Positions 10,901 to 24,147 are shown, counted from the stretch's first letter. The stretch is DNA of 64,000 nucleotides from Bradysia coprophila (GCF_014529535.1 NW_023503584.1:1092190-1156189); one strand, 5' to 3'. Numbers and translations: made by a program. The notes: generated by a model from the letters alone, not told the origin.

Positions 10901-13900
10901 TATGGAGCAGTGCTATAAAACCACCTAACGACTTTTAAAATAACTGAGCGAATCGAAAGGTTAATGTACCAAAATAATTGACTGACGATAAAAATTAATG
11001 CAAAATTAGTTTTTGTTTTAAAGTTTTTTTCCTCCTCTACAATGGCTCTCCACCCGAGAGCAGCGTAAATATTTACTTTTAATTTTAATTTTACTACGCA
11101 GAAAGCTTATTGTTTATCCGAGCAGAGGAAAAAAAATGTTCACCGCTGAAAGAATTCGAATGAATGAATGAAATTAGCGAACTATTTGCGGGCCATTAAA
11201 TGTCGATATTATTGCAGAGTGAAAACTGAGATTTTTTGTGTAAACACTGCATTCCTGATCTTGATCTATCAACAATAATCTCTCAGTGTTCACCGAAAAA
11301 CAACAAAAATTTTTTTTAAATTTTCTTGTGTCTGTATTTTGGTTCGAAGCTTTTCGATTTCAAACTGAATTGATACAAAAATGTAATCAATTATCGACAT
11401 TTTTTCCTTCTTGTTTATTTGTTTAATTATTTACCAGAATGTTAACTACCGACTTATACACATTCAAAGAAAACGCTCGTGATCTGTGGATAGACAACAC
11501 TTCATTTCCACACATTTTCCTCAATCAGGCGTCCGACGACTCGACGACGGAATCAATCGAAAAATAATCATTTTCGAATATCTCTGTAGCTCAGTCAGTC
11601 GTTTAATTTTTTTTATCATGTTGATCGGTTTACGTAAATAAATATTTTCGATTCAAAAATAAAATCCATAATTAAGTCAACACGGAAACGTGCAATTGAT
11701 TCCATTTCAATAAATTCATTCGTCGATTGAAAATTTTTTTGCAGATTAAATATATTGTGAGCCACGTATGAAGTATTATACTACGTCTAATTTTATGGTA
11801 TTATATTTAGAATAAATTACGAAAAAATGATGTTCTAATTGCACGAACACAACTAGAAAATAGTTAATCTTTGAGAAGTAGAGCCACAGCGAGTGAAAAG
11901 CACAAATTATTTTTAAAGAAGTATCTTCCTTACAGTTGTTGCCTAAAATATTATTTAAACCATGGGGAAACGCTGTTTCGAAACTAAAATACTAACGTAA
12001 TAGATTTTTGTAAATTCTAGTGCATTTCGTCCTTAAATTGCTAATGTGAGCGCTCTACTTATTGTGAACCAACTTCACTGCTATGACATATCATGGATTT
12101 TTATCGGAGTGAAGCTTTTTCACCAGAAAAGAAAGCGCAAAGAATAAAATACCGTGTCGCCTTTACAGGCCAGCAGAGGTTTCCCATAGATCTCTGAAAG
12201 GGTTGATTTGAATAATATCATCAATATCCACTAGGCCATTCCTAGAGGGTGTTTTAACGTTACACAATTTTGCAACGAACCAAACCACCAATATCACAAA
12301 ACGTACAAGAAGTCTTCTACAAAATAAGAACGAAAAGGGAAGAGACTGAGAACCAATAATCACGTCTTGGGACGTCGCTTTGATGGAACGAGCCAACGAA
12401 GATGAGAAGCTGTTTCGACCTCCGAATATGGTGGTGGTCACAAGGCAGTATACGACAACCCATCGTCCGTTGTAGCCACCATATTTTATGACGAAATGTA
12501 CTAGAAATATAATAGAAAGAATCATGAAACCTACTGACATATTTCTGGCCAAGACATTCTTTAAATCGATTTTTCACCATGAAGCCATGATCGCTCATTA
12601 TTAGCCAAATGGAGAAAAATGTAGACCACAACCAGATCTACATTTTTCTCCATTTGGCCAGTAATGAGCCATCATGGCTTCATGGTGAAAAATCGATTTA
12701 AAGAATGACTTGGCCAGAAATATGTCAGTAGGTTTCATGACTCTTTACGAAAATCTATTACATTTGAGCTTTAGTTTCCAAACATCATTTCCCTTTAGCG
12801 AAATTTATGTTAAATTCAATAAAATACTAGATTTCGAACCAAGCGCACCTCTGTGATACCATAAACGAAAGATGTAACAGATTTAATGATTTTACCGATA
12901 TGACACGCTTGCCGTGTGTATGCACTGTTAAATTGATCGTAATAGAAAAATACAGTAATAACAGTGCAGTTCTTAAAATAGAAAAAACATTCGGAATGCA
13001 AATAGTTCTTTAATTACGAAATGCGTTTTTAACCGTTCTGTAAACAAGACCCAAAAGTTAGCCGACAGGACGTAAAGAAAATGAATGAGTCTCGAGTAGA
13101 ATTATTGAATTAATGTGTTGTGACATCACTTAGACACAAGTTGGACGTGCGATGGCATATAAAATTATTTAAATGAAATTCAAAAATAAATTTTTGTGGC
13201 TAAAAATAAGCCTGGACTAATATTTTCGCTTTATCGAAATTGGTTGCTGTTTTAATTCGAAGCGACCGTTATTACTCAACCACTATAACAGTTATTGCGT
13301 TAAAATTCGATTTATGTATCATATCGACCACCATTATATTTGTGGATGATGATGGTTCAATTTGGAACGAATCCAAAGCCAATAAAAAATTTAACAAACT
13401 GAGTATAAATAGTGATCCGTCACCACATACCGACCTCCTGCTCCATTATATGATAAAAACAAAATATTTCATAGAAGGTCATTCTTCACACCGCATGATG
13501 ATCAAACGATCAAATTATAGACCAAATTACGAGCCAAAAAATGTTTTTCTTTCTTTCAAAATAATGATCTCGTGGAATTTATTTCACTTAAAAATTATTT
13601 ATTTTTTTTTCACATTTAGTGCAGATGAACTGAAATTATGTAAACACATAGAGTTTCGCATACAACAACATATGGTCGTCTTCTCGGCAAGATTCAAGGT
13701 TTCAATGTTATGATCATGATCGCGATCTTGAAAGATTTAATTGAATGAATGGATGAATGAGACGTTTCGCTTGGTTTTCTAAAAACAGAATTCATGAATT
13801 CATAAAAATTTACAGCAATGTTATGGTAGGTCCGGCTAAACGTTTTATGCTGGACTTCTCTTTACGCACTTTAATAATTTATAATTGCCGTACGAAAAGG

Positions 13901-16900
13901 AGTGGGTGGTAAATATGTCATCAAATTACTCTAAATTTTTGTAGTGAACGTTTCCATTCACAACACACGACAAAAACAAGCTTAGGTTTTGGTGGTCATT
14001 CAATGTTTAACCTGTTACAGATGGCAAGCATATGACCAGTAGTATTATCGGGTCTATTACTTCCATAGATCAAAGCACTTTTAATGGATTGATTTCGAAT
14101 CTTGTACTTCAATTTTTTTAACATGCATTTTACGATGTAAAGGATGATATTACCCAGAGCTTGTCATTATTTTTGTCATCGTTATCGATAACAGACGAAT
14201 AGTATGTGACAGGTTAAAATATCCCCAACCGTATTGAAATTCAAAGCGTCTTGTCTCATGTGCCATTTTCGAGTTTCATGCAGTTGGAAGGAAAATTATA
14301 GGGTTTCACAAAAAGCTACACATGCTAGGCATTCTATACATTGCCATGCTGATTACAATGACAGGAATGCTGAATTAATCATTCAAAAGGAACAAGGATA
14401 CGGTTATGTGGTTATGCTTTTAATATCTCTATCCTCTGATACCATTGGGTTTAATCAGTACTCAGGAATAAACGAGAAAACGGTATATGGGCAATTCCGT
14501 GTAAACTTTTTGTTTATGAATTCAGGATTAGCGAAAACACCGTTCCAACATCACCGATTCCCAAATTACATGGATTTATCCATATCCAACAAATTAAGGC
14601 ATTGATTAGTAATCAATGATTACGGTTTTCTACTTGCAGGGAGAAAAGGGAAATTCAACATGTTTCTGTGATTGTTGTTTCGGTTTGTTAATGATTCCTC
14701 AAAATCTTCGTTTAACAAAAAATCTAGATTTTTTACTTTAGTATTTCATTCTTTCTGTTCTTTCCTAAACAAAACTCAGATAATGGAAATCTAGAATTTT
14801 CATTTATTTAACAAAATTATTTTGGAAACAATTACAAACCACAACATCTCTTAAATTAGAAAACATGTCGAACATTGTTTACCTAAACTCATCAGATATT
14901 GAAAAGACTTTTATTCAAAAACTTATTCTCTCTGACGTTACCGACAAGCATATTGTCAGTACATTATTTGTGGATCTAGTACTTCCTTTAATTTAACTGT
15001 TTTAACAAAGCTCAACCACACATACATAAATCCACATTAGCCAGAGAACACAACAGATGATATCCAATAAGGACCTTTCTCACATCACGTGCGTGTATAA
15101 GGCTGTTATCAATGGTATGGTATAGTAATTAATTTCACCAAAACAAACCGCGTCGTCACTGTTAACAACACAAATAAAAAAAAATCTTTTCTTTTTCTGT
15201 TCGAAACATCAAAACATTTCATGCTCAATTTATAGAGAATTTAATAATAATAAAAAATAAACCGGCGGCGCCAGTTATAAAATCTCTATTTGCTTTTGTT
15301 TTGCTATAATTTATCTTCGTGTGTAATTTATTAACTCTAAATTTTGTGTATTAATTAACGCCCTCGCATTCCAATGCCTCTAGAAATTCTTCAGTTTTAC
15401 TAATTACGAACGTACTTCATTGAATTAAATGCAGAGTTTTCACCAGGGTACCGTTGCCGATAGTAAATAAGTCTCGAAATAGGTAATTTCAATAAATCCA
15501 TGAAAATCAAATGGATTTACTTTAAAACATTAAATCCATCAAAGTCATTACATACTAGAAAATAATGTTTTTCTTCCAGAGAACCGATGAAAATTTCCCG
15601 GGTGAAAATTTCGCGAGAAACAAAAATTGAAAATTGATTTCCAGACGAAGGTTATATTTCCCAGTAACAAATTTACGTATAATTTCCATGGCTGACTCAT
15701 TACGGAGTAATATGGCCAAGCATCCAATAGGATTTTGTTCATTACGTAGTTCATTAAGTAAGAGTAGCTGTGTTAGTTGTTTTATATGTCGTGCACCAAT
15801 TTAGGAAAACCTCATCATCACCCTATTTGATTATGACATGGCCTATTTTCTCGAACGTCTCGAAATTCTTGAAAATTCTCTTTAAAAAAAATTCTGAAAA
15901 TAAGCCCTGGCTTTGGTCCTTTTTTCAAACCAATATTTATTGGAAAATCACTATTTTTTATCAACAAAACCCAAAAACCAATCACAGCAGAATATATCAA
16001 CGCTTCTATCTAAAAGCCATTGGATTGAATTTAATTTTCACTTTGCAATTTCCAAACATCATATGCAAGTTTATTTGTTATCTATGTTATGAATATGATG
16101 CAGTACATAAAAGTGAGCAAAGCATCTAATTTTAAACCGATTGGTATTGTATTTGCCAAATGGCGAAGATAAGTGAATCATCACTGTACAATATTCTACT
16201 CGTACAAGAGTTTCGTTTAATTGAATTCATTGGAAATTGCATACAATTTCTGTATAAACACAGAAGTAGAATCACAAGACACTCATTCATAAATAAACGA
16301 AAGAACGAAGAAAAAAAAACTGTTGAATCATGTAACAGAAAGTGACTTCAATATTTTTACTGTCTGTTCAAAGTAATAACACGAAAACCAAATCAAAGCA
16401 AATCGTCTGCCTACGAGAATCAGTTAAAATTATTTAGTTTAAATTAATATTTCCTTTATCAACGCTCAATTAAATTAATTTTGTCTTTCTTTCAGTCTTT
16501 GTTGACAAACAACATCCCGAAAGAATTTTTTTTATTTCGTTTTGCGTAACTTTTTAAACAAAAAGACAAACAAAAAATATGCCAATAATTTGGAGCATTC
16601 AAACAATTGAAAGTGTATCAATGAAGTCGGTTTAATTCAAATTTATTGTTTCGAGTGAGAGAATGAATGTGAAATAAAAAAAAATAATTCATTTTTATTT
16701 GATTCGAATTCGTCTAGGTCTACACACACTACTCACTGGGCATTGAAATAAAATTATTGTTTCAGAGGCGCCGAGTTTATTTAAAAGCCGTGAAATGTTT
16801 GTTTTTACTTGCAACATCGTAGAACTCGTAAACTTGAGTGGGTCGAACGTCGAGGTATACATCGTAGACATTTATTAGGAATACAGTGGAGGCTTAGACT

Positions 16901-19900
16901 ATAGTCCTGTTTCGATCATGAACATAGAAAGGAGCGGTGTTGACCCAATATTTGTAAAATTGATTTGCTAAAATCACTGACAAATCTGTAGAGCATGTCC
17001 CCAAACTAATTCAATTGAATTTAGAAACTTTTCAGCGTTCCTCTTACATGTTCTAGGATCACCATAGTGTTTCCGTTGATGTTCAGAATGTTGCCATTGT
17101 TTTCTTGACATTGTATTAAATTCCATTGAATCTTTGGACTGTTGAGAGAAGATATTTGTTTATATTTCTTCAGACGAAACATAATTACTTTTGCCACAGT
17201 ATCGCCTCAGTTGTCGGTAACAGAGGAAAGAGCTATCTGCGAATTCCATGGAATTTGACTTTCGATTTATTATGAAGTTTCACACCATTGTAAACAAATG
17301 AAGTAGAAGATTTGCAGCACCCACCACCACTCCGAGCGCGTTTCTATTATAGCCCTTATGTTTAAGCTCGCAACTAGCAATGTGTAGCAACAAATACCAG
17401 CTGGTACATTCAAACTTTGTCACATAATTGGTTGTCGTATACAAAATGCTTTAGATGTGTAATACACACCCATGGTACATTGCCAAAAGCTGATTACAAA
17501 GCGTCATTGAAAAAAGTTCAACATGGGATGGGGACGCTTAACACCTCCGACACCTTTGCATTGTATAATATTTATTGCAAAAAACTCAAAGCCAGGTCAG
17601 ACTTGGCTTGTTAAGGTAATTTTGTTTGATATATTTGCATTGTCTGATGTGCCTAACAAAAAACCTTGGAAAGTAAATTTTGTGTCTGTGTCTGTTCGTC
17701 TATCCTTAAGTTCGAACAAGACTAAAAATAAGTTAGTCAATAAGTCAGACATCATTGTATGAATGAATGACTTTTTGAATGGGGAAACACATTCGGAAAT
17801 TCTAATTCCAATTGTTGTTATTCATTCTAAATTGACACTTAATTCAGCTGCTTTGAGCAATAATTTTATTATATTATTGTCAATTACTTCAACCAATGGC
17901 TTTTGGAGCGCAATGACAAAGTGCACTGTATAAGTGGATGTGACAAATATGACATATTAATTGGACTTAAGATTAATCGTAACATGTGCGTTTATTAGAA
18001 GGCTAGTCTTTACACGAAAAATGAAAAATAAAATAAAAACAGAAATGAGAACCCATGATTCCACTTGAACATACATTTGGACAGCAAATCCAATTGAGAA
18101 TCGAATTAACAGTTTATTGATCTCAACGTTTATATATAACCAGAAATTAATTTATCAACCAAAATAATTGATTTCTCGTGTAAGAATTTGATTTTTCCAA
18201 CGAATCAAAATAAAATAAATTTAAAAAAACAAAATCTCCAAAAAAATATAGTTTCGGTTTCCGTTATCGGCATATATCATTTTGACAAAACCCATTTTTA
18301 TATCTAACATCGTAATCAACATTTTATCAATAACCAAACATCGACGTAGAGCAATTATAGTGTGTCTCTATATCTAGTCTATATGTGTGTCTAATTGTCG
18401 TGTACTATTATTTAAAATAAGTTTGTTTCTTTGAAAGATATCAACATTATCTTACATGTAATTGCACCATTACATACACAGAACATCGATGTTTCATATT
18501 TTTTCCTAATAATTTCTAATAAGCTAAAATTGGGTTTCATTTCCTCCATTTAAGCATCTAGTTAACCTTTCAGAAGCGACAGACATGTCGCCGTTTAATC
18601 ATCGAATCTGTTACTCATTTTGTTTAAAAAGTATCGTCTAATTTTTCATACGAAATCTTTTACTTCATTTGTTTAATCGATTCAGTTTCATGCTACATTT
18701 CAGTATATTTCGTATATTGGTTTCATGCAGCTGTAAGCTATTCACGTCATGCGCTTCTGAATTTTAATTTTGGGTGAATCAGAGGATGAACGAATGAATT
18801 GATAATTCAATTGCAACACACTTTGCTCTGAGAATATTTGCCATTAAATTGTGCTAAAATTATTGAAGTAAAAGATTTCTTATTGACCAGGGTAACTTTG
18901 CATACTAACCTCAGGCGGAGCTTTATGCGGCACTCATGGGAGCACATGAAGCACTGCCTATATGAACGCAAGGCGAAGAGGCCCTTATATGTCTTGAGAA
19001 TATTGATAAAGCACTCGTATGGCCCGTAGTCACCTCCAAGCTGGTGAAGGAATGTAAGGAATACGTGAACCTCCTTGGTCTGAGCAATCGGATCAATTTG
19101 GTCTGGGTACCAGGACATTCCGGCGTGGAGGGAAATGAGGAAGCGGATAAGCTGGCCAAAGAAGGCTCGACGACTCAGACTCAAACGGGCCAGAACCGTA
19201 CCTGTCGATTCCCTAGTCAGAGTGTAAAAGATCACTGGAAGACTGGGTCAAGCAAAAATGTGCCAAAGATTTGCTCAAAATGGACCGAAATCGCATTAGA
19301 CGAGTAGGAGAGATTACGGGACATTGCGGGCTGAATCGGCACATGAATAAGTTGAGGCTTTCGGACACTTCGAGATGTTCCTGCGATCTAGAAGAAGAAA
19401 CGGGTGCACACCTGATATGTGATTGCCCCAAATGACTTCAACTAAGACGCAGGATGCTCGGAGACTACGAGGTGGTTCCTTCGGAAATTGCTGCAATAGG
19501 ACCTGACCATAAAAAAAGTCCTTGTCTTTAACAGTGACTGATGTCCTCCCACTTAGCTTAGAAATACATAATTTCCATAAACTTACCGAATTTTCGAAAT
19601 CCTCCAAATCTTCCATAGCATCAAATCCAATGCGATGTTTCATTTCGTCTAATGCATTTCTTAATTGATCCACTTCTTGTGCAAGTTGTGTCGTTCGTAT
19701 CGTGTTCCATATCTGCAAGCATAAAATTCGATGTGAATATCGTTTGTTGTGCATCGAACTCCGCACGAATTTCAACCGAAAAACTTTAATTTCTTCGTTT
19801 GAAAAAGTACTTAACGAAATATTTTGAAATTTATTTATATGTGAGCTCAGCATAACAAAAAAAAAACAATTTTTTTAAACGAAATATCCAATCATCTTCA

Positions 19901-22900
19901 GTATAAGTTGTGTAGATGCTATGCATGCATATTTCTATAGTCGCAGGGCATTGTCATCGAAATATGCGATAAGAATTCGTCAGTTCGATATTATTTGTAT
20001 ATACTTATAACTAAATAAACTGTTGGCCACTCTTGGTGTCCCTTTGAAAGAATGCTTACCAGTATAATTATTGCTTTTGAATTCTACGATAACAATAAAA
20101 CAATTTCTGGGTAACGTTGTGACGATAAATAAATTTGTAAGCAAACCGAAATGTATTTGTCATTCGTTAATCATTTAAATTTGATTTCTGGTTATGCATT
20201 CGGTTGCAATTATTATTTTTATTGGATGTAGGCTGGATGTTATTATTGTTTTGAAGATGAAAGTGAGCTTTTCCGCTTCGTATCGCCGTAGAAGCATAAT
20301 GTTTGAAAGTAATTTTTGAGTGGGTACTGGGTAATGCTTATATTGCCGTAATTTAAACCCTAACGATAATAATGATCGAACCTAGGAGATATACATATAC
20401 ACACTCACCAATGTTGGAGAACGAACTCATATGTGCAATGACCGTTTCTCGACTTAAAAAAAAACTTATTCCGAAATAGGAAGTTCAGGAGCAGTGGAGG
20501 AAGGGCTCGAAACTTCCATAACTTTCAAGTTCTCGTGTCTTCATTTCATAATAATTATGTCTCTTACGCTACATACGGCACAGTTATCTGGGGCACATGT
20601 ATTTTGTACCTATGGGGCCGCAATGAAACCGTATGTGAAGAAGTACAAAATGAAGGCCCGGACTGGCAATATGAAGCGACTCGGAAAATCACACGTACGC
20701 CTTTAGTAATTTTATTGAATTTGCTACATTGTTGCCTTTCAATTTATATTTCTTAGGAGCGCTTATTGGTAACAGGGCCAGCGCGTATGTGTTGGTAACA
20801 TTGATTTGAGGTTTGACATTTCACAGTCTCAAGTCAATAGGATTGGACCACGACAGAGTAAAGTTAACCAGGCAGGAGCGCTGGTTTGACTAGGGACCTG
20901 AATAATCTTGTAGCCCTATATTTTTTGCGAATAAAATTTTTCAATTTATGTCAGTGTTCGTTTGAGTTCATTTTCATCCCGTGTATTAGGTCCCTTATTT
21001 GACGTTTCGAAAATGAACCGCTCCTGCCTGGTTTATTTTACTCTGCCGTGATTGGACCCAATCATTTTTGAAAACGCCTAGACATCTGTTATCGACAACG
21101 ACGAAACACAAGGCTCTGGCCAGTGTTGTCTTAAATAGCAAAACGTGTGTTTGATCTATTGACGTAAAAGATTCTTCATCAAACATTTGACAAATAGTTT
21201 AAACAACAGAAGTAACAGATTTATTAGTAGTTGTGGAATCTCTGTTCTTTTTAAATTCTTTGGACCTTGGACCACGCATGTCCTATTTACTGTAAACTGT
21301 AAATGATTCACCATAGATGATAATTATGTTCAGATAAATCGATAAACCACACTGTTATTCGGTCGGGTTCTATGGCTGTCAACCAGTAGTACGCATTTTC
21401 TGATAAATTGGATTAAGATACGTCGCACACGATTTAATGTTATTAATAGTGAGTAGCAATTTACTCTATGCGCGTTTTGTGTTTTTGTTTTGTCGCCAAT
21501 ATCCAATTCAGTTGACCTGATATTTTGTTAGTTCACACCTAATGTACGAGACTCTCAGGGTACTGAGTACCAAGCACCAAGTACGATAACAGAATTTTTA
21601 AAAAGGGGCCTCCTCGGAGCAGTAGTCAAAATTTCTCATATAGATTAAGTTTGTAAGGTTGGTATAATGGTACTGCGTCGCAATTATATGTAATTAATAG
21701 AGATGTCGAATTTCTGTTGAATAATCTGTTCTGGTGGGTTCAGTGTTCAGCAGGGCCTACTTTTTAGAAACTTTTAGAGAAAATCGAGAAAATCAAGAAA
21801 CTTTGAGAAATTCAAGAAACTTCGAGAAATATTTCTTGAATTTCTCAAAGTTTCTTGATTTTCTCGAATTCCAGAATTCAAGAAATTCCAGAAAATTCGA
21901 GAAACTTCGAGAAATTCAAGAAATTTCAAGAAACTAATTTCTCGAGTTTCTTGAAGTTTCTCGAATTTCTCGAATTCGAGAAATTTTAAGAAATTCGAGA
22001 AAATTCAAGAAATTTCGAGAAATTCAAGAAATTAGTTTCCAAAAAGTAGGCCCTGGAGTTCAGTGCTATGGTCCAAGCCAATCTTTTTGTTAACAAACTT
22101 TGACTTTCACTTCAATTTTCCGTACGAATCATGAGGGCTCAACCAACAAATAAAAATACAAAAATGCATGAAAATAGATTATTTAGCCACAAAAGACACC
22201 CTAAAAAGCAACTTTTCTTTTCTTAATGAACAAGATTCCAACAAGATGGAAGTTTTGTGGTCAGGCGAAGCAATTGTCTGATGTTGCATAATTCACAGAA
22301 AATTTTTGTCGAACTAATAAGGAACTTCCTGACGATATAAAATACCCTTTCATTTCTTGATACTGATCAATGCACTCCAAAAACAGACAAAGGAACAAAA
22401 TTTAAATGAGAAGTCTCCACGGCGCAATAGTCCAAAATTCTCGTATAAATTCAGGTGCTTATGTTGCTGTAATGCCACTACGTTACGGAGGGTCCATACA
22501 AAATAAGAGGCTGAATGACAGGTAAAAAAATCTGTTCCTTTGCCTGTTCTTGGAGTGCGTTGACGTAATGCACTATAACTTCCACCAGCGAATTTCTTCC
22601 TCGAAAACTAATATCTCATCTAAACTTGCCTAAGAGCACTCGCACTACATCCGATGCTAAGTCACGTATTTGCAATGATTTCAATTTCTAATCAATTTTG
22701 CCTTAATAATCATTTCTTCGGAAAGAAAACACGTAACGCATCCATATATGCATGATGAATATACTCATGAATCTATCGTTTTGTTATGCGATTTTTAACA
22801 TGGCCTTAGAACATAAGCGAATTTTATTTCTACGAAATTTTAAAATGAAAAAAAGTTTACCTCCAAGCCGAGTATAGCACAGCAAAACAACACCATAAAA

Positions 22901-23010
22901 ACCGCAAAAATTGTTAATCGCATTTTATTGCCATTAGCATAACGCTTGTTACTGCACTGTGAGCCATGGCTCGGTAAGGATATAAAAGATTTCAGTGATT
23001 CGGCAGTCAT
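4954..23010 (-). CDS. egr: Eiger-type TNF ligand, type II membrane protein, nine exons
   Basis: Exons in coding order: 22861-23010, 19587-19712, 9781-9956, 9256-9430, 7430-7570, 6959-7013, 6785-6880, 5299-5447 and 4954-5226. All junctions are GT-AG and frames join exactly, giving 446 residues. Residues 1-31 are cytoplasmic; the start MTAES is like that of Drosophila Eiger. Residues 32-48 form a signal anchor. Exon 2 is a coiled-coil-like stalk (QLAQEVDQLRNALDEM), exon 3 is strongly acidic, and exon 4 is rich in His, Gln and Asn. KPKR at 271-274 is a plausible furin site for ectodomain release. The TNF homology domain runs from about 275 to 446, with GLYNVYAQ, DTNGFVV, a Cys pair (LQC, NTC) and SFFGIIKI. 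In Drosophila, Eiger binds Wengen/Grindelwald and activates JNK signalling. Exon 5 could alternatively splice at GTGGTA. The first intron is 3.1 kb and the second 9.6 kb. Confidence 0.92.
5227..5298 (-). other. 72-nt in-frame intron within the TNF domain of eiger
   Basis: On the minus strand this begins GTAGATTGC after ...GCGCAG and ends TTTTCCATACAG before ATTTTC. It is 72 nt long, a multiple of three, and contains no stop codon, so an unspliced reading adds 24 residues. Those residues fall between VYAQ and IFYHDAHD, where Drosophila Eiger has no insertion. I therefore call it an intron that can be read through. Confidence 0.8.
6283..6408. mobile_element. Hairpin MITE in an eiger intron
   Basis: ACCAGTCTCCGGA near 6288 and TCCGGAGACTGGT ending near 6401 are inverted. 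Inside them TCGGATACCTATTGTTC and GAAGAATAGGCGTCCGA continue the hairpin. It lies in the eiger intron 5448-6784. The rest of that intron holds no other recognised feature. Confidence 0.6.
7633..8875 (+). repeat. 1.2 kb repeat with GACCCGTACG ends, copy 1
   Basis: This stretch is repeated in opposite orientation at 37958-39127. Its ends are AGACCCGTACGAA and TTCGTACGGGTCGGC, a short terminal inverted repeat. Internal marks include a (GTCTGTCC)n run near 7760-7795, the block around AAATGGCTGCCGGCGGCC near 8385, a TATATAGCTATAT-rich segment at 8510-8660, and an internal TTCGTACGGGGCTGTC near 8674. It sits in the eiger intron 7571-9255. It has no intact ORF and looks like a non-autonomous DNA transposon; a related element is at about 60625-61750. 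Confidence 0.7.
10665..10870. repeat. Dispersed repeat, copy B (related to 3118-3330)
   Basis: Collinear with 3118-3330 in the same orientation, starting GTAAAAGATTGTCCATC and continuing through AACAATAGAAGTA, TCTCTTTGTTTACTAGCAC and GCTCCTAGCATTAACATA. The copies differ by scattered substitutions and small indels. No termini were defined. Confidence 0.6.
12515..12746. mobile_element. 230-bp near-perfect palindrome (foldback element)
   Basis: Left arm from AAGAATCATGAAACCTACTG and right arm ending CAGTAGGTTTCATGACTCTT pair through nearly their whole length. They meet around AAATGTAGA..TCTACATTT with a loop of about 11 nt near 12631. Arms of about 110 nt differ at only a few positions. Parts of the arm (GCCATGATGGCTTCATGGT, TTGGCCAAGACATTC) recur at about 49018-49075 and 54808-54865, so it belongs to a dispersed family. 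Confidence 0.8.
18895..19515 (+). pseudogene. Non-LTR retrotransposon fragment: RNase H domain and C-terminus, broken
   Basis: Pieces of a LINE pol 3' end are readable on the plus strand. QAELYAALMGAHEALP (an RNase H motif with its Glu) is followed by an in-frame TGA at about 18960. Then comes LVWVPGHSGVEGNEEADK with the conserved His and Asp motif near 19095-19150. After a frame change there is GEITGHCGLNRHM with a Cys-rich tail (CSCDLEEETGAHLICDC), a stop, and remnants (RRMLGDYEVVPSEI). This arrangement is typical of the RNase H-bearing LINE clades (I/R1/LOA/Jockey-related). No reverse transcriptase domain is present upstream. It lies within the second intron of eiger, antisense to that gene. 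Frameshifts and stops show it is inactive. Confidence 0.85.
20849..21050. mobile_element. MITE, CACGGCAGAG family, copy 3
   Basis: Ends CACGACAGAGTAAA and TTTACTCTGCCGTG are inverted, as are AACCAGGCAGGAGCG and CGCTCCTGCCTGGTT. A perfect 7-bp duplication ATTGGAC flanks it at 20842-20848 and 21051-21057. It lies in the first intron of eiger. Confidence 0.88.
21751..22055. mobile_element. hAT-like foldback element built of GAAATTCAAGAAACTTC repeats, copy 1
   Basis: The element starts CAGGGCCTACTTTTTAGAAAC and ends GTTTCCAAAAAGTAGGCCCTG, a near-perfect inverted repeat. Its interior is made almost wholly of GAGAAATTCAAGAAACTTC-like words in both orientations, so it can fold repeatedly on itself. 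The flanks GTGTTCAG (21743-21750) and GAGTTCAG (22056-22063) match at 7 of 8 bases, consistent with an aged 8-bp hAT duplication. It lies in the first intron of eiger; a second copy is at 61784-62095. Confidence 0.85.
22371..22560. mobile_element. Inverted-repeat MITE in eiger intron 1
   Basis: TGCACTCCAAAAACAGACAA followed by AGGAACAAAAT on the left is inverted relative to TCTGTTCCTTTGCCTGTTC followed by TTGGAGTGCG on the right. The whole is about 190 bp. No clear target duplication is seen. Confidence 0.7.
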
Positions 23011-24147
23011 TTTCTTTTAAATTCGTTTGTTTTTCTTAAAATTTCTTAAATATTCACGACTTAAAAACGGAAGAACTTTTTTCTCTCTCTCAATCGGGAT
23101 TGTTATGTCAAGGATAGTTAAAATCACAGCACCTTTTCGTATCACACGACTGTTTTATAAATGGGATTCAAAACTACCAATTTCTTTGCAATTGTCTCAA
23201 ACACTTAATTTAATTTGGCAAAATCAAAAATCGATTTTTTTTAGTTTTGGTCAATTACACTTAATTCATTCGAATTCCGATCGAATCATTATGTTTAATA
23301 GAAAAATATCATTCACCGTCCGTTTGTTACGAGCAACTAAAAACCACTGAATGTTCAGCTCAAAATTAAGTCAGAAAATTTTATTTTTCAAAGACAGTAA
23401 GACGCGCATGTATATTCATATTCATACATGTACAGAAACTATATCAACGAAACATTTTTTTGAATGAAAACAAATTTGCTAACACAGCGCAGTGGATAGA
23501 AGTATAAGCAAAGTGTTGCGCCGATAACCGAAAATTATTCGCGATTAATGATGAAATGATGACGATGATGATTTTTATTTTGAATTCATTTTTTTACAGC
23601 TTTTAAGGTTTTTGTTTTGTTTATCTTGTGTTTGGCAACATAAATTTTTTTTGGACGATGGTGTGAACATGTTGTGTTCAGACAAACATTTTGTTTTCTT
23701 ATTTAATAGATAGCAGTGGGTTCTTACAAAACACTGTCTCAATTAGTTGATTTCTAATTATTGATAAAATTGCGGCGCAGCTTACAAATATGTTTTGGCG
23801 AACATGCTAATGACATCATATTCAACGAGGGTCAGGGTCAAGAGAATTTTCATAGAAAGAAGAATGCGAGATTGCAACGTGCAACGCAAATCGTGACATT
23901 CTAAAGCAGAAAATTTCGGCAAGAAGAAAATGGAATGTAGGAAAAGAATCTGTTGCAATGGTTTAGTGACTTTCTTCTTTCTACATAATAAAACCGAAAG
24001 ATCGTTAGAGTTAGGTTCAACTAATTCTAATTCGCTAGAAATGTTGATTTCTTAGGAATTCCGTTTCTCTAGGAATTGCGCTTCCGTAGGATCTACGATT
24101 CACTCAGAATTACTAAAAGTAAACAAAAAAAAGGTAAAACATTGTGT

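Larger units (their letters stand above)
9957..19586. other. Large eiger intron (9.6 kb)
   Basis: Between the coiled-coil exon and the acidic exon of eiger there is no host coding sequence that I can support. Recognisable items are a dispersed repeat (10665-10870), a 230-bp palindrome (12515-12746) and a LINE RNase H relic (18895-19515). From 13,000 to 18,800 the sequence is AT-rich with low-complexity runs, and the few short ORFs there lack codon or domain support. Enhancers could lie here but cannot be recognised by eye. Confidence 0.7.

Noticed and set aside
12163..12631. Two overlapping minus-strand ORFs of 104-129 codons with hydrophobic stretches
   Set aside because: They run into one arm of the 12515-12746 palindrome and lie inside an AT-rich intron. 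No family resemblance was seen.
13240..13713. 157-codon plus-strand ORF in the large eiger intron
   Set aside because: Composition is AT-driven (Ile, Lys, Phe and Tyr rich), with no recognisable domain and no splice or start context.
18838..19235. Minus-strand ORFs of 78-142 codons over the LINE relic
   Set aside because: The plus strand carries the recognisable RNase H and Cys-rich motifs; the minus frames are shadows.
23027..23350. 107-codon plus-strand ORF just upstream of the eiger start
   Set aside because: It is antisense to the likely eiger 5' UTR or promoter, AT-rich, and has no features.
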